Source of the DNA: Clostridiales bacterium
Lineage (GTDB): Bacteria > Bacillota > Clostridia > Saccharofermentanales > Saccharofermentanaceae
Assembly (NCBI GenBank): GCA_017940895.1
Contig: JAGAXM010000033.1
Coordinates: 53,123-117,122, forward strand
DNA: 64,000 bases
Reading direction: 5' to 3'
Shown here: positions 43,894 to 54,694 of the stretch, piece by piece
Layout: every line of letters begins with the position of its first letter
Position numbering within the stretch: position 1 is the stretch's first letter
Translations under genes and position numbers: made by a program
The notes under the pieces: generated by a model
What the model was told of the DNA's origin: nothing
Seen by the model: only the letters and a program-made list of their open reading frames with translations
Database searches by the model: none

Positions 43894-46800
43894 ATGGAAA
43901 AACTTAGTGTTAAGAAGCCTTTTACCATCCTTGTAGCAGTAATTGCCATTATTGCTCTCGGCGCCGTGTCGCTCACGCGACTCCCGCTTGATCTCCTTCC
44001 TGAGATCAGCCTCCCTTATCTTATCGTAATTACGGCTTATCCCGGCGCGAGCCCGGAGAAGATCGAAGACCAGGTAACCAAGCCTATCGAGAATTCACTT
44101 GGTACCATAAGCGGCGTTGAGAATATCTCTTCGACAAGTGCTGACAGTTATTCCGTTGTTCAGCTCGAATTTGCCGACGGCACGGATATGAATGTCGCGA
44201 TGGTAAGAGTATCGAGTGCGATAAATGAGCTTGAGAGCACGCTCCCCACAGGCGTTATGACACCTAATATCATGGAGATCAGCATGGATATGCTGGCTAC
44301 CATGTATGTAGCCGTAGAGCGTGAAGGATATGATATCTACGAGCTCACGGACTTCGTTAATAATGATGTAATCCCTTATATGTCCAGACAGGACGGCGTC
44401 GCGAGTATAACGACGATCGGTCTTGTCGAGAGAAGCATACAGGTCGAGCTCAATCAGGAAAAGATCGACGCGCTTAATGACAGGATCCTGCGTGAAGTGG
44501 ACAGTTCTCTTGCAGACGCTCAGGACGGTCTCGATGAAGCCCATGAGGCTCTTGATGAGGCACAGGATCAGCTCGATACGGCTCAGGCCAACTTCGGTAA
44601 TATGATGTCCTCTGCGATATTCTCGCAGATCGACGGGCAGTCGGAGGAGATCGCCGACGGCTTAAGAAGCGGTATCGCGACTTTGGAGGAAAGGCTTGAT
44701 GCTCTTTCGCAGGGCATAATGACTTTGCAGCCCATACAGAACTCTGTATTGGACGGCGCACAGCAGAGAGCCGATGCGACACGTGCAAGTCTTGATAACG
44801 CGGTTGCCGTTCAGGCGCAGCTTAGAACGACTATGGAAGAGGCGCAGTCTGTATATAACCGGGCAAGTGCGGCGGTCCAGACGGCACAGGCCGATCCGAA
44901 TTTCCCGACTCCCGAGTATTCAGCTCTTCTTGAAGCAGAGGCGCAGGCAGCAGCGGCACTCGCAATTGCCCAGCAGGCTTATGACGAAGGTTCCGCGGAA
45001 GTTGCTGCCGCGCAGGCAGCTTTCGACGAGGCTACGGCAGCACTTTATAACGCATCGCTCGCACAGGCGGGTATCGCACCTTCCGAGATTGATTCACTTG
45101 TAAATAATATCAATGCATTAAGAGGTCAGTTCGAGCGTGAGAGGACCACGGTCAACGGTAATTCCATCAATGATCTGATCAATACGACGAGAAACCTGTC
45201 TTCGTTGATGGCTCAGTTGAGAGACATGATCGGACGCGTAAGAGCATCCGATCCCGTAGGAAGTCTTAATACGCAGGTCGTTAATCTTGAGGATCAGCTT
45301 AATCAGGTTAATGAGCTCGCGGATTCCATTCCCGATATCCTTAACGGACTTCAGACGGCATATGCAGGTCTTACCCAGAGTCAGCTCGATGCTGCGGTCC
45401 AGTTCTCGACGGCGGCGGTACAGCTTTCAGATGCACAGACAGCTCTTGATCAGGCTCAGGCACAGTACGATGCCGCCCGTGAGTCGGCTCTCGAGAGTGC
45501 CAATGCTGATGCACTCATCGATCCTGCGACACTTTCACAGCTTATATATGCTCAGAACTTCTCGATGCCTTTGGGTTACATCGACGATGAAGATGATAAT
45601 TCCTGGCTTCTCCGAGTAGGTGAAGAGTTTACAAGTGCAGAGGATATAGCTTCCGCACTTCTTATCGATAACGAGACTATCGGCACGGTACGTCTCGAGG
45701 ATATCGCGGATATTGCGGTAATCGACACGGCGGACGACAGCTACACCAAGCTCAACGGATCCGACGGCATCATCCTTTGTATATTCAAGTCTTCCACGGC
45801 AGGTACCAATGAAGTATCTGCGGCTTGTAACGAGGCTCTTGAGGAATTGAGCGGACTTTATCCCGGATTCCATTCGATCAATCTTGTAGACCAGGGAGTC
45901 TACATCAACATGATCATCGAGAGCGTATTCCAGAGCATGCTCATCGGTGCGATCCTCGCTATCATCATCCTGGCACTGTTCCTTAAGGATGTTAAGCCTA
46001 CCATCGTCGTAGCGATCAGTATCCCGTTGTCGGTATTGTTCGCGATAGTTCTGATGTTCTTTACGGGACTTGAGCTTAATATGCTTACCCTGTCAGGTTT
46101 GTCGCTCGGTATAGGAATGCTTGTAGATAACTCGGTTGTAGTTATGGAGAATATCTTCAGACTCACGGGCAGAGGTCTGTCTGCGCCCAGAGCCGCAGTG
46201 CAGGGTGCAAGGCAGGTAAGAGGATCTATCATTGCATCCACGCTTACCACAATCTGCGTATTCTTCCCGGCGGTCTTCGCGCGTGAGCTTGTAAGAACCT
46301 TGCTGTTTCCGATGGCTCTGTCGATCGGCTACTGTCTTGTGGCTTCTCTTGTAATGGCTCTTACCGTTGTGCCTGCTTCGTGCAGTACGCTTCTTGCCAA
46401 GTCAAAGCCGAAGGAGCATAAGCTTTTCGACAAGCTGCTCGAGGTTTACGGCAAGTCATTAAGGTGGTGCCTTAAGTTTAAGATCGTACCGCTGTCCATA
46501 GCGATAGGCCTTCTCGCGTTCTCGCTTGTTATGCTGTTCAAGACAGGCATCATATATATCCCCGAGATTACTACAAATGAGATAACAATCGAGATCACGA
46601 CTCCCGAGGAGATGACGCGACAGGAATCGTATCATGCTGTCGATGAGGTCATGGACATGATCCTTTCCGTCGACGGTGTCGAGAATCTGGGTATCATGGA
46701 TTCCGGAAGCGCATCGAGTTTCCTTTCTTCCGGTATGTCTTCGGATGAATACGGACATTACAGCTGTTATGCACTTGCTCCCGAGGATGCATCCTCACAG

Positions 46801-48219
46801 CAGGTAAACAGGATCGTATCTGATATTGAAGATGCAGTGGCAACGTCACCCTGTATCGTCGAAGTTTCCGCAGGAAGCGCCATGGGCGATGCTTCTGCGC
46901 TTACGGGAAGTTCCGGTATCACGGTTCAGATCTCGGGTAACGATTTTGATGTGCTCGAGAATATCAGTTCAGATGTAAGAGCGATTATGGAGACTCAGGA
47001 AGGTCTTACCGAGGTTACGGACAGCTTCGTTGAAGGCGATCCGACTTTGCAGGTCATCATCGACCGCGATAAGGCTATGGAGTACGGACTTACCGTCGCT
47101 CAGATCTATGCGGGTATCGCAGGTCATACATCCACGAGCGTGGATGCCGTAACGATAACTGTTGACGGCAACGATATGACCGTAAGCATCGTTGACAATA
47201 TGGATGAACTCACAAGAGAGAATCTTATGGATATCGAGTTCGAAGCAGTTGATATGATGGGTGCGTCTTCAGTTTCAGCAGGTGCCGATCAGAGCTCATT
47301 CTCTTCACTCGAGGATATGTTCGCGGGATTCACTGAAGATACTGATGCCGAGACTGATGGCGAAGATCAGATCGAAGAGGTCGTTGAAGAGGAAGAAGAG
47401 GAGGAGTCCAATATCCATACTCTGTCCGAGTTCGCGACAGTCGTCGAGACCGTATCTTCAGCATCTATCTCAAGAGAGAATCTCGTAAGATATGTAACAG
47501 TAAGCTCCGTAATGGAGGAAGGTTATAACGCGACTCTCGTATCACGAGAGCTCGAGCCCAGGATCGATGAATATGCGAAGACGCTGCCTGACGGTTATTC
47601 GCTTAATATCGGAGGTGAGTCCGAGCAGGTAAACGACCTTGTAAGACAGATGATCCTCATGGCGGCGTTAGGTCTCCTGTTTATCTATCTTGTAATGGTA
47701 GCGCAATTCCAGAGCCTCCTGTCGCCGTTTATCATCCTGTTTACCGTACCTCTGGCTTTCACGGGCGGTATGCTGGGTCTTCTTGTGGCAGGAGAGCAGT
47801 TATCGATGCTTTCGATGCTCGGCTTCGTTATCCTGATGGGTACCGTCGTTAATAACGGTATCGTATTCGTTGACTATGTTAACCAGTTAAGAATCGGCGG
47901 TCTTGAAAGACGTGATGCCCTCGTCGCGACCGGTATGACGCGTATGAGACCTATCCTCATGACGGCTCTTACCACTATCCTTGCCATGTCCATGATGATC
48001 TTCGGATCGGGAATGGCTTCGCAGCTCGGACGAGGCATGTCCATCGTAATCGCTGGCGGACTTCTCTACGCGACGTTCATGACGCTTTATATCGTGCCTG
48101 TTATGTACGATATCCTGTTCAAGAAGCCTCCTGTCAACGTCGATGTCGGCAGTGATATGGACGAGGAGATCGACGATGCTGCCGAGTTCCTTGAGAAGAT
48201 GGGCTTGAAGAAGGCTTGA
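43894..48219 (+). CDS. RND-family transporter with a large coiled-coil insert
   Basis: This 1441-residue proton-driven efflux permease is about 400 residues longer than AcrB or SwrC. Standard RND parts are seen: TM1 after KKPF, the porter start LPLDLLPEISLPYLIV, TM4 with GIGMLVDNSVVVMEN (proton-relay Asp) and the second half with TVVNNGIVFVDYVNQ. From about residue 200 to 545 (44490-45540) the porter domain carries an Ala/Gln/Asp-rich coiled coil. A second acidic Glu-rich loop is near residue 1160. GAGGTG precedes the ATG. It has no adaptor or outer membrane channel gene nearby, as expected for a monoderm. The substrate is unknown. Confidence 0.88.
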   Translation: MEKLSVKKPFTILVAVIAIIALGAVSLTRLPLDLLPEISLPYLIVITAYPGASPEKIEDQVTKPIENSLGTISGVENISSTSADSYSVVQLEFADGTDMNVAMVRVSSAINELESTLPTGVMTPNIMEISMDMLATMYVAVEREGYDIYELTDFVNNDVIPYMSRQDGVASITTIGLVERSIQVELNQEKIDALNDRILREVDSSLADAQDGLDEAHEALDEAQDQLDTAQANFGNMMSSAIFSQIDGQSEEIADGLRSGIATLEERLDALSQGIMTLQPIQNSVLDGAQQRADATRASLDNAVAVQAQLRTTMEEAQSVYNRASAAVQTAQADPNFPTPEYSALLEAEAQAAAALAIAQQAYDEGSAEVAAAQAAFDEATAALYNASLAQAGIAPSEIDSLVNNINALRGQFERERTTVNGNSINDLINTTRNLSSLMAQLRDMIGRVRASDPVGSLNTQVVNLEDQLNQVNELADSIPDILNGLQTAYAGLTQSQLDAAVQFSTAAVQLSDAQTALDQAQAQYDAARESALESANADALIDPATLSQLIYAQNFSMPLGYIDDEDDNSWLLRVGEEFTSAEDIASALLIDNETIGTVRLEDIADIAVIDTADDSYTKLNGSDGIILCIFKSSTAGTNEVSAACNEALEELSGLYPGFHSINLVDQGVYINMIIESVFQSMLIGAILAIIILALFLKDVKPTIVVAISIPLSVLFAIVLMFFTGLELNMLTLSGLSLGIGMLVDNSVVVMENIFRLTGRGLSAPRAAVQGARQVRGSIIASTLTTICVFFPAVFARELVRTLLFPMALSIGYCLVASLVMALTVVPASCSTLLAKSKPKEHKLFDKLLEVYGKSLRWCLKFKIVPLSIAIGLLAFSLVMLFKTGIIYIPEITTNEITIEITTPEEMTRQESYHAVDEVMDMILSVDGVENLGIMDSGSASSFLSSGMSSDEYGHYSCYALAPEDASSQQVNRIVSDIEDAVATSPCIVEVSAGSAMGDASALTGSSGITVQISGNDFDVLENISSDVRAIMETQEGLTEVTDSFVEGDPTLQVIIDRDKAMEYGLTVAQIYAGIAGHTSTSVDAVTITVDGNDMTVSIVDNMDELTRENLMDIEFEAVDMMGASSVSAGADQSSFSSLEDMFAGFTEDTDAETDGEDQIEEVVEEEEEEESNIHTLSEFATVVETVSSASISRENLVRYVTVSSVMEEGYNATLVSRELEPRIDEYAKTLPDGYSLNIGGESEQVNDLVRQMILMAALGLLFIYLVMVAQFQSLLSPFIILFTVPLAFTGGMLGLLVAGEQLSMLSMLGFVILMGTVVNNGIVFVDYVNQLRIGGLERRDALVATGMTRMRPILMTALTTILAMSMMIFGSGMASQLGRGMSIVIAGGLLYATFMTLYIVPVMYDILFKKPPVNVDVGSDMDEEIDDAAEFLEKMGLKKA

Positions 48220-48257
48220 ACTATCTGAGGCAAAACTGAATTATCGTCAAATGTAAA

Positions 48258-48286
48258 TTGACTTTATTTGACCTTAATGCTATCTT
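48258..48286 (+). promoter_or_regulatory. Sigma-A promoter of the hrcA operon
   Basis: TTGACT (48258-48263), a 17-base spacer and TATCTT (48281-48286). CIRCE begins five bases after the -10, so HrcA would block the start site. Confidence 0.8.
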
Positions 48287-48290
48287 GTAT

Positions 48291-48317
48291 TTGGCACTCG
48301 AAGTACTCGAGTGCTAA
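48291..48317 (+). promoter_or_regulatory. CIRCE operator
   Basis: TTGGCACTC, nine bases, GAGTGCTAA. This matches the CIRCE consensus TTAGCACTC-N9-GAGTGCTAA at all but one position. It is the HrcA binding site for heat-shock repression. Confidence 0.95.
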
Positions 48318-48341
48318 TACGAAGCGAAAGGAGCATTAAGG

Positions 48342-49391
48342 ATGTCCGTAGAAGACCGTAAAATGAAGGTTTTACAGGCTATCGTCGATGATTATGTCAC
48401 CACGAACGAGCCCGTAGGATCGAAGTCCCTGATCGAGAGACACAACTTCCCCGTAAGTTCCGCGACGCTCCGTAATGATATGGCAGAGCTCGAGAGAATG
48501 GGTTTGATCGAGAAGCCTCACACCTCCGCAGGAAGGATCCCTTCCGACAGAGGTTACAGGGAATATGTTGATTCCCTGATGACTGTCGATCAGTTATCCG
48601 AAGCAGAGCGCGAGGACATCTCCAGAAGAATAGACACGACCATCTTCGAGGCGCGCGACCTTCTTAAGAATGCATCCGCTGCTCTGTCCGAGACCACAGG
48701 TCTTGTATCTTTGGTAATGACACCGAGACTTGCAGGATCTTCGCTTCTCCAGCTTAAGATCTTAATGATCGAGCCCGGCAAGGCGCTTGTATTAATGGTG
48801 CTTTCCGCGGGCGTTGTTAAGGATAAGGTAGTAAGGATCCCTAACTTCCTTACACCCGAGCAGTTGAAGGAGATCTCCGATTCGGTTGAGAAGAGCCTGA
48901 ACGGCAAGCCTCTCGATGAGATCACACTTGTTACTCTGGCTACTTCGGTCAAGGAGACAAGGATTCCGGATTCTCTTCTTAATCAGGTCCTGTATGAGAC
49001 ATATACGGCGATCAAGCAGGCTGACAAGCTCGACGTCTTCCTCGAAGGCGAGCATAACATGTTAAAGCTTCCGGACTTCTCTGAGTTGAAGAGAGCCCAG
49101 AGCCTTCTCGGCACACTGTCGCACGACGGCATGGTCGCAGGTTATGTAAACGAGATCGAGAAGGAGAAGACGGGCGGCGACGATACTTACATGATAAGGA
49201 TCGGACAGGAGATCGCACTTGAGGGTCTTGAGGACTGCAGCTTCATAACGACGACATATAAGATCGGGGACACGATCTCCGGCAATATCGGCGTTATAGG
49301 TCCGAAGAGAATGGACTACAGCAAAGTAATATCTCAGATTGATTTTGTTCGTTACAAGATCAATGAACAGATAAAAAACATCAACGGATAA
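48342..49391 (+). CDS. hrcA: Heat-inducible transcription repressor HrcA
   Basis: Repressor of the chaperone operon, kept active by GroEL. The N-terminal winged helix has LQAIVDDYVTTNEPVGSKSL and SSATLRNDMAELE, followed by the family sequence IEKPHTSAGRIPSDRGYREYVD. The C-terminal GAF-like region follows. The length of 349 residues is standard. AAAGGAG precedes the ATG, and a promoter plus CIRCE lie just upstream, so it is autoregulated. grpE follows after 16 bases. Confidence 0.96.
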   Translation: MSVEDRKMKVLQAIVDDYVTTNEPVGSKSLIERHNFPVSSATLRNDMAELERMGLIEKPHTSAGRIPSDRGYREYVDSLMTVDQLSEAEREDISRRIDTTIFEARDLLKNASAALSETTGLVSLVMTPRLAGSSLLQLKILMIEPGKALVLMVLSAGVVKDKVVRIPNFLTPEQLKEISDSVEKSLNGKPLDEITLVTLATSVKETRIPDSLLNQVLYETYTAIKQADKLDVFLEGEHNMLKLPDFSELKRAQSLLGTLSHDGMVAGYVNEIEKEKTGGDDTYMIRIGQEIALEGLEDCSFITTTYKIGDTISGNIGVIGPKRMDYSKVISQIDFVRYKINEQIKNING

Positions 49392-49407
49392 AGGGAGGAA
49401 ATAAGAG

Positions 49408-49986
49408 TTGATAGACGACGAGAATGATGTTCTTGAATTCCCCGAGGACGAAGAGCCTACGATAGACGATATCGATCAGGATCCCGAGGATGAGGACGAA
49501 GAGGCGGAGCTCGAGACAGGTGCTGATGATTCAGCCCGTATCAAAGAGCTCGAGGACAGGTATGTAAGGCTTTTCGCCGAGTACGACAACTTCCGTAAGA
49601 GGACCGCGAAGGAGAAGGAGGATCTTTACTCCAGCGCCGTAGTGGAAGTTACGAAGCAGTGGCTGTCGGTGCTCGATAACATAGACCGCGCACTCGACGC
49701 AGCGCGAACAGCTGCAGCGGAAGACGGAGAGACCGACGAGACTGAGGATAAGATGCTCCAGGGTCTCGAGCTTATCAAGAAGCAGGCTCAGGATGTGCTT
49801 GCCAAGATCAACGTAACGGAGATCGAGTGTGAGCGCGGAACGGTTTTCGATCCTAATCTGCACGAAGCCGTAATGCATACGGAGGACGATTCCCTGGGAG
49901 AGAATGAGGTAGCTCAGGTATTCCAGAAGGGTTATATCCTCAAGGACCGTGTGGTAAGACATGCGGTGGTTCAGGTAGCAAACTGA
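49408..49986 (+). CDS. grpE: Nucleotide exchange factor GrpE
   Basis: Releases ADP from DnaK. After a strongly acidic N-terminal tail (about 45 residues) comes the long coiled coil with YVRLFAEYDNFRKRTAKE, and the C-terminal beta domain with TVFDPNLHEAV and GYILKDRVVRHAVVQV. The start is TTG 49408, chosen because GGGAGG lies nine bases upstream and no ATG is suitable. It is the second gene of the CIRCE-controlled operon. The length is 192 residues. Confidence 0.94.
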   Translation: MIDDENDVLEFPEDEEPTIDDIDQDPEDEDEEAELETGADDSARIKELEDRYVRLFAEYDNFRKRTAKEKEDLYSSAVVEVTKQWLSVLDNIDRALDAARTAAAEDGETDETEDKMLQGLELIKKQAQDVLAKINVTEIECERGTVFDPNLHEAVMHTEDDSLGENEVAQVFQKGYILKDRVVRHAVVQVAN

Positions 49987-50015
49987 TCAAACTATTTATA
50001 TAAGGAGACAAAGAA

Positions 50016-50615
50016 ATGTACGACATCAGATCTTCACTGGTACCTACAGTAATCGAGTCCTCTTCAAGAGGCGAGAGAGCTTATGATATCTACTCAAGAC
50101 TTCTCAAGGAAAGAATCGTTATCCTCTCCGAGGAAGTCAACCACGTAACGGCAAGCCTTATCACGGCACAGCTCCTCTTCCTCGAGGCAGAGGATCCCGA
50201 TAAGGACATTCAGTTCTACATCAACAGCCCCGGAGGATCCGTTACGGACGGTCTCATGATCTACGACACGATGAAGCTCATCAAGCCTGACGTACAGACG
50301 ATCTGCATGGGTATGGCAGCATCAATGGGTTCCGTACTCCTCGCTGCAGGTACTAAGGGAAAGAGATGCATCCTGCCTAACGCAGAGGTAATGATTCACC
50401 AGCCTTTGGGCGGCGCTCAGGGACAGGCAACAGAGATCCTTATCGCTGCTGAGCACATTAAGGATACAAGAACAAGACTTAACCAGATCCTGGCTGACGC
50501 TTGTAACAGACCGCTCGAGGATCTGATGAGAGATACAGACAGAGACCACTGGATGACAGCACAGGAAGCACTTGACTACGGAATCGTAGACAAGATTCTT
50601 GAAAGTAAAAAATAA
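50016..50615 (+). CDS. clpP: ATP-dependent Clp protease proteolytic subunit
   Basis: Serine protease core that degrades unfolded substrates delivered by ClpX or ClpC. The catalytic Ser103 is in GMAASMGS and His128 in MIHQPLGG; the Asp is in the [12 protein letters not shown] region. The length is the standard 199 residues. AAGGAGA precedes the ATG. Its place between grpE and dnaK is unusual, since clpP normally sits with tig-clpX or alone. Here it would be induced together with the DnaK machine by loss of HrcA repression. Confidence 0.95.
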   Translation: MYDIRSSLVPTVIESSSRGERAYDIYSRLLKERIVILSEEVNHVTASLITAQLLFLEAEDPDKDIQFYINSPGGSVTDGLMIYDTMKLIKPDVQTICMGMAASMGSVLLAAGTKGKRCILPNAEVMIHQPLGGAQGQATEILIAAEHIKDTRTRLNQILADACNRPLEDLMRDTDRDHWMTAQEALDYGIVDKILESKK

Positions 50616-50635
50616 GAATTTGGAGGAATAATAAA

Positions 50636-52492
50636 ATGGCAAAAGTAATCGGTATTGACCTTGGTACAACAAACTCATGCGTAGCAGTTATGGAAGGTTC
50701 GGAGACAGTAGTAATACCTAATCCGGAAGGCAACAGAACGACACCTTCCGTCGTTGCGTTCACAAAGGACGGAGAGAGACTTATAGGTCAGGTTGCAAAG
50801 CGTCAGGCAGTAACAAATCCTGACGGTACAATACAGTCCATCAAGAGAGAGATGGGTTCTGACTATAAGGTAAACATCGCTGATAAGCAGTACACACCTC
50901 AGGAGATATCCGCGATGATCCTGTCTAAGCTTAAGAGCGACGCTGAGGCTTACCTCGGCCAGCCCGTAACACAGGCAGTTATCACTGTTCCTGCTTACTT
51001 CACAGACTCACAGCGTCAGGCTACAAAGGATGCAGGTAAGATCGCAGGTCTTGAGGTTCTCCGTATCGTAAACGAGCCTACGGCTGCTTCTCTTGCTTAC
51101 GGTCTCGATAAGGAAGAAGACCAGAAGATCCTCGTATTCGACTTGGGCGGCGGTACGTTCGATGTATCCATCCTCGATATCTCCGACGGCGTATTCGAGG
51201 TTCTTGCCACAGCAGGTAACAACAGACTCGGCGGTGACGACTTCGATAACAAGATCGTTGACTATCTCGTAGAGTCCTTCAAGAATTCCGACGGTGTTGA
51301 CTTGAGAAACGACAGAATGGCTATGCAGAGACTTCGTGAGGCTGCGGAGAAGGCTAAGATCGAGCTTTCCGGTGTTACATCTTCCAACATCAACCTCGCA
51401 TACATCACAGCTGATGCTACAGGTCCTAAGCACATGGACATCACTCTCACTAGGGCTAAGTTCGATGAGCTCACAGCTGACCTCGTTCAGAAGACAATGG
51501 ATCCCGTTAAGAGAGCTCTGTCCGATGCTAAGCTTTCCACTAACGATATCAACAAGATCCTCCTCGTAGGCGGTTCCACAAGAATCCCTGCAGTTCAGGA
51601 TGCTGTAAAGAATTATTTCGGCAAGGAGCCTTTCAAGGGCATCAACCCTGACGAGTGCGTAGCTATCGGTGCTGCTATCCAGGCTGCTGTTCTTACAGGT
51701 GATGTTAAGGGTCTCGTTCTCCTCGACGTTACACCTCTTTCACTCGGTATCGAGACAGAGGGCGGCATCTTCACAAAGATGATCGAGAGAAACACAACTA
51801 TCCCTGCAAAGAAGTCTATGGTATTCTCCACGGCTGCAAACAACCAGACACAGGTTGACGTACACGTACTCCAGGGTGAGCGTGAGATCGCATCTTACAA
51901 TAAGTCACTCGGTAACTTCATCCTCGACGGTATCGCACCCGCACCCCGCGGTGTACCGCAGATCGAGGTTACATTCGACATCGATGCCAACGGTATCGTT
52001 AACGTATCCGCTAAGGATAAGGGCACAGGCCGTGAGCAGAAGATCACTATCACAGCTTCTTCCAACATGAGTGAGGAAGATATCCAGAAGGCTATCAAGG
52101 AAGCTGAGCTCCACGCTGCTGAGGATAAGGAGCGTAAGGAGAAGGTCGACATCAAGAACAAGGCTGAGTCCACTGTATTCCAGACAGAGAAGGCTCTCAC
52201 AGACTTCGGCGACAAGGTATCCGAGGAAGACAAGGCTCCCATCAACGACGCTCTTGCTAAGCTCAAGGATGCTATCGCAAAGGACGACACAGAGGCTATG
52301 AAGACTGAGACAGAGAATGTAAGTAACGTTCTCATGAAGCTCGGCGAGAAGTTCTATGCAGCTTCCGGTGCAGCAGGCGCTCAGGGTGCACCTAATCCCG
52401 AGGACTTCGCAGGTTACGGCAACCCCGGTGATGCAGGTGCTGCAGGCGATGCAGGATCCGACGGATTCAAGAGCGCAGGCGGAGACTTCTAA
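50636..52492 (+). CDS. dnaK: Chaperone protein DnaK (Hsp70)
   Basis: ATP-driven folding chaperone. The phosphate loop [14 protein letters not shown] opens the protein, with [14 protein letters not shown] and [13 protein letters not shown] further on. The substrate domain follows [13 protein letters not shown]. It ends in a Gly/Ala-rich tail. At 618 residues it has the Gram-positive deletion in the ATPase domain. GGAGG precedes the ATG. Codon choice is biased toward highly expressed forms compared with neighbours. It lies between clpP and dnaJ in the HrcA operon. Confidence 0.97.
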   Translation: MAKVIGIDLGTTNSCVAVMEGSETVVIPNPEGNRTTPSVVAFTKDGERLIGQVAKRQAVTNPDGTIQSIKREMGSDYKVNIADKQYTPQEISAMILSKLKSDAEAYLGQPVTQAVITVPAYFTDSQRQATKDAGKIAGLEVLRIVNEPTAASLAYGLDKEEDQKILVFDLGGGTFDVSILDISDGVFEVLATAGNNRLGGDDFDNKIVDYLVESFKNSDGVDLRNDRMAMQRLREAAEKAKIELSGVTSSNINLAYITADATGPKHMDITLTRAKFDELTADLVQKTMDPVKRALSDAKLSTNDINKILLVGGSTRIPAVQDAVKNYFGKEPFKGINPDECVAIGAAIQAAVLTGDVKGLVLLDVTPLSLGIETEGGIFTKMIERNTTIPAKKSMVFSTAANNQTQVDVHVLQGEREIASYNKSLGNFILDGIAPAPRGVPQIEVTFDIDANGIVNVSAKDKGTGREQKITITASSNMSEEDIQKAIKEAELHAAEDKERKEKVDIKNKAESTVFQTEKALTDFGDKVSEEDKAPINDALAKLKDAIAKDDTEAMKTETENVSNVLMKLGEKFYAASGAAGAQGAPNPEDFAGYGNPGDAGAAGDAGSDGFKSAGGDF

Positions 52493-52507
52493 GGAGAAGA
52501 TTAAGCG

Positions 52508-53659
52508 ATGGCTTCAGGCGATTATTATGATATCTTAGGCGTTCAGAAGGGTTGTTCCGACGAAGAGCTCAAGAAAGCCTATCGTAAATTGGCGAAGCAG
52601 TATCACCCGGACTTAAATCCGGGTGATAAGTCCGCTGAGCAGAAATTTAAGGACGTCAACGAGGCATACTCCGTTCTGTCCGATGCTGACAAGAGACGTA
52701 AGTACGACCAGTTCGGTAAGGGAGCGGTCGACGGCTCGGGCGGCTTCGGAGGCGGCGGATACAGCGGTTTCGGTGCCGAGTTCGATCCGATGGACATCTT
52801 CAATTCGTTCTTCGGCGGCGGATTCGGAGGCTTCGGCGGTTCGTCTTCTTCGAGAAGAAGGAATGGTCCTACCAAGGGTGCCGATCTTAAGTACGGCATG
52901 ACGCTCGAATTCATGGAAGCGGCTTTCGGCTGCGAGAAGGACATCACGTTCTCAAGAGAGGATCTTTGTACCTCATGTAAGGGTTCGGGTGCCAAGCCCG
53001 GAACTGCTCCCGAGACATGTCCTTCATGTCAGGGAAGAGGACGCATCCAGACGCAGACACAGACGTTGTTCGGCATGACGATGGTAACGAAGGACTGCCC
53101 TGCGTGCGGCGGCCGCGGTACCGTAATCAGAACTCCCTGTCCCGACTGTTCGGGTAAGGGCCGCAAGATCACAAAGAGACAGCTTCACGTCAAGATCCCC
53201 GCAGGCGTCGACACAGGCGACATGCTCCCGATCCAGGGAGAGGGTGAGCCCGGACGTAACGGCGGACCTCAGGGTAACCTCTACATCGAATTCAAGGTAA
53301 AGAAGCACGATGTTTTCGTAAGACAGGGTCGAAATACTTTCTGCGAGGTGCCGATCACTTTGGGTCAGGCTGCCCTCGGAGGAGAGATCGAAGTTCCTAC
53401 CATCGACGGTCCTATGAAGTATCAGGTTAAGGAAGGCACACAGCCCGGCGATCAGGTGACATTCAAGAGCAGAGGTATAGTAGATAAGAATACGCCTTCT
53501 TACAGAGGCGACCACACGGTAAGATTCGTAATCGAGATTCCGACGAAGCTTTCCGAGGAGCAGAAGAAGCTTCTTAAGTCTTTCGAGGCGTCGCTTACGG
53601 ATAAGAATTATCAGAAGAAGAACTCCTTCTTCGAGAAAGTCAAAAAGATATTCAGATAA
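52508..53659 (+). CDS. dnaJ: Chaperone protein DnaJ (Hsp40)
   Basis: Co-chaperone that stimulates the DnaK ATPase. The J-domain has YHPDL with the HPD motif, then a Gly/Phe-rich linker, four zinc-binding repeats ([32 protein letters not shown]) and the C-terminal substrate domains. The length is 383 residues. It starts 15 bases after dnaK and is followed by prmA after 12 bases, the usual Firmicutes order. Confidence 0.97.
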   Translation: MASGDYYDILGVQKGCSDEELKKAYRKLAKQYHPDLNPGDKSAEQKFKDVNEAYSVLSDADKRRKYDQFGKGAVDGSGGFGGGGYSGFGAEFDPMDIFNSFFGGGFGGFGGSSSSRRRNGPTKGADLKYGMTLEFMEAAFGCEKDITFSREDLCTSCKGSGAKPGTAPETCPSCQGRGRIQTQTQTLFGMTMVTKDCPACGGRGTVIRTPCPDCSGKGRKITKRQLHVKIPAGVDTGDMLPIQGEGEPGRNGGPQGNLYIEFKVKKHDVFVRQGRNTFCEVPITLGQAALGGEIEVPTIDGPMKYQVKEGTQPGDQVTFKSRGIVDKNTPSYRGDHTVRFVIEIPTKLSEEQKKLLKSFEASLTDKNYQKKNSFFEKVKKIFR

Positions 53660-53671
53660 GGTGTTCTGATA

Positions 53672-54694
53672 ATGAGATGGGCTGAGTTTACTATCATTAC
53701 CACAGAAGATGCGTCGGACGCGATATCCGAGATGCTCGCACAGATCGGTGCAGACGGCATTGCCGTTACCGATCCGTGGGAGATAAAAAGGATCATCGAT
53801 GACCCCGCATCTTTGTCTTATGCAGACGGCGGATTTGTTAATTCCTTAGGCGAGGATGTAACTGTCCGCGCTTACTTCGCGGAGCTCGACGGACTTGTCC
53901 GCCTGGGTCCCAAGGCGGAAGAGTATGTCGACGAGTTCGACACGACCGCCATCTACGGTAATATCACGGGTTCGCGCGTGACGGTGCAAGAGGCTTTGGA
54001 GATTCTGAAGAAGCAGCTCGATAACATCGCGCAGTTCCTTGATATCGGCAAGGGTTTTGATTCCTGGAAGTATGTCGAGGATCAGGACTGGGAGAATGAG
54101 TGGAAGAAAGACTATAAGGCTTTCCGTATCTCAGACCGCGTTGTGATCTGCCCTTCTTGGGAGTCCTTTGATGCGACCCCTTCCGATGTTGTTGTGTCGC
54201 TTGATCCCGGATCCGCGTTCGGAACGGGTACGCATGAGACGACTTCAACGTGTGCTAAGTTGCTTGATACTGCTGTTGAACCCGGTCAGAAGATCCTCGA
54301 TCTCGGTACGGGTTCAGGTATCCTCGCGATCATCTGCAAGAAGCTCGGTGCAGGAGATGTCGATGCAGTTGATATAGATAAGCTCGCGATCGATGTTGCA
54401 GTTGAGAACTGTGCTCTCAATGATTGTGCCGATATCAATTGTTATGTCGGCGAGCTCAAGGATGTAAAGGATTCGGGCTACGATATCATCGTCGCGAATA
54501 TCATCGCTGATGTTATCGCCGCGATCGCTTGTGATATTCCTTCTAAACTCGCTCCTGACGGCAAGTTCATCTGCTCGGGTATTATTAATACCAAGCGCGA
54601 GCGGGTTGAGAAAGCACTAGCCGAGGCGAACTTCAAAGTTGTCAGAGTTGAAGAAAAAAATGATTGGCTAGCATATGAGTGTGTTAAGGCATAA
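53672..54694 (+). CDS. prmA: Ribosomal protein L11 methyltransferase
   Basis: SAM-dependent enzyme that trimethylates ribosomal protein L11. Family motifs are DPGSAFGTGTHETT, the SAM loop LDLGTGSGILAI and VANIIADVI. At 340 residues it is slightly longer than the common 300-320, owing to a larger N-terminal substrate domain. It follows dnaJ and overlaps the next lipoprotein gene by 20 bases in another frame, so it probably shares the heat-shock transcript. Confidence 0.93.
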   Translation: MRWAEFTIITTEDASDAISEMLAQIGADGIAVTDPWEIKRIIDDPASLSYADGGFVNSLGEDVTVRAYFAELDGLVRLGPKAEEYVDEFDTTAIYGNITGSRVTVQEALEILKKQLDNIAQFLDIGKGFDSWKYVEDQDWENEWKKDYKAFRISDRVVICPSWESFDATPSDVVVSLDPGSAFGTGTHETTSTCAKLLDTAVEPGQKILDLGTGSGILAIICKKLGAGDVDAVDIDKLAIDVAVENCALNDCADINCYVGELKDVKDSGYDIIVANIIADVIAAIACDIPSKLAPDGKFICSGIINTKRERVEKALAEANFKVVRVEEKNDWLAYECVKA

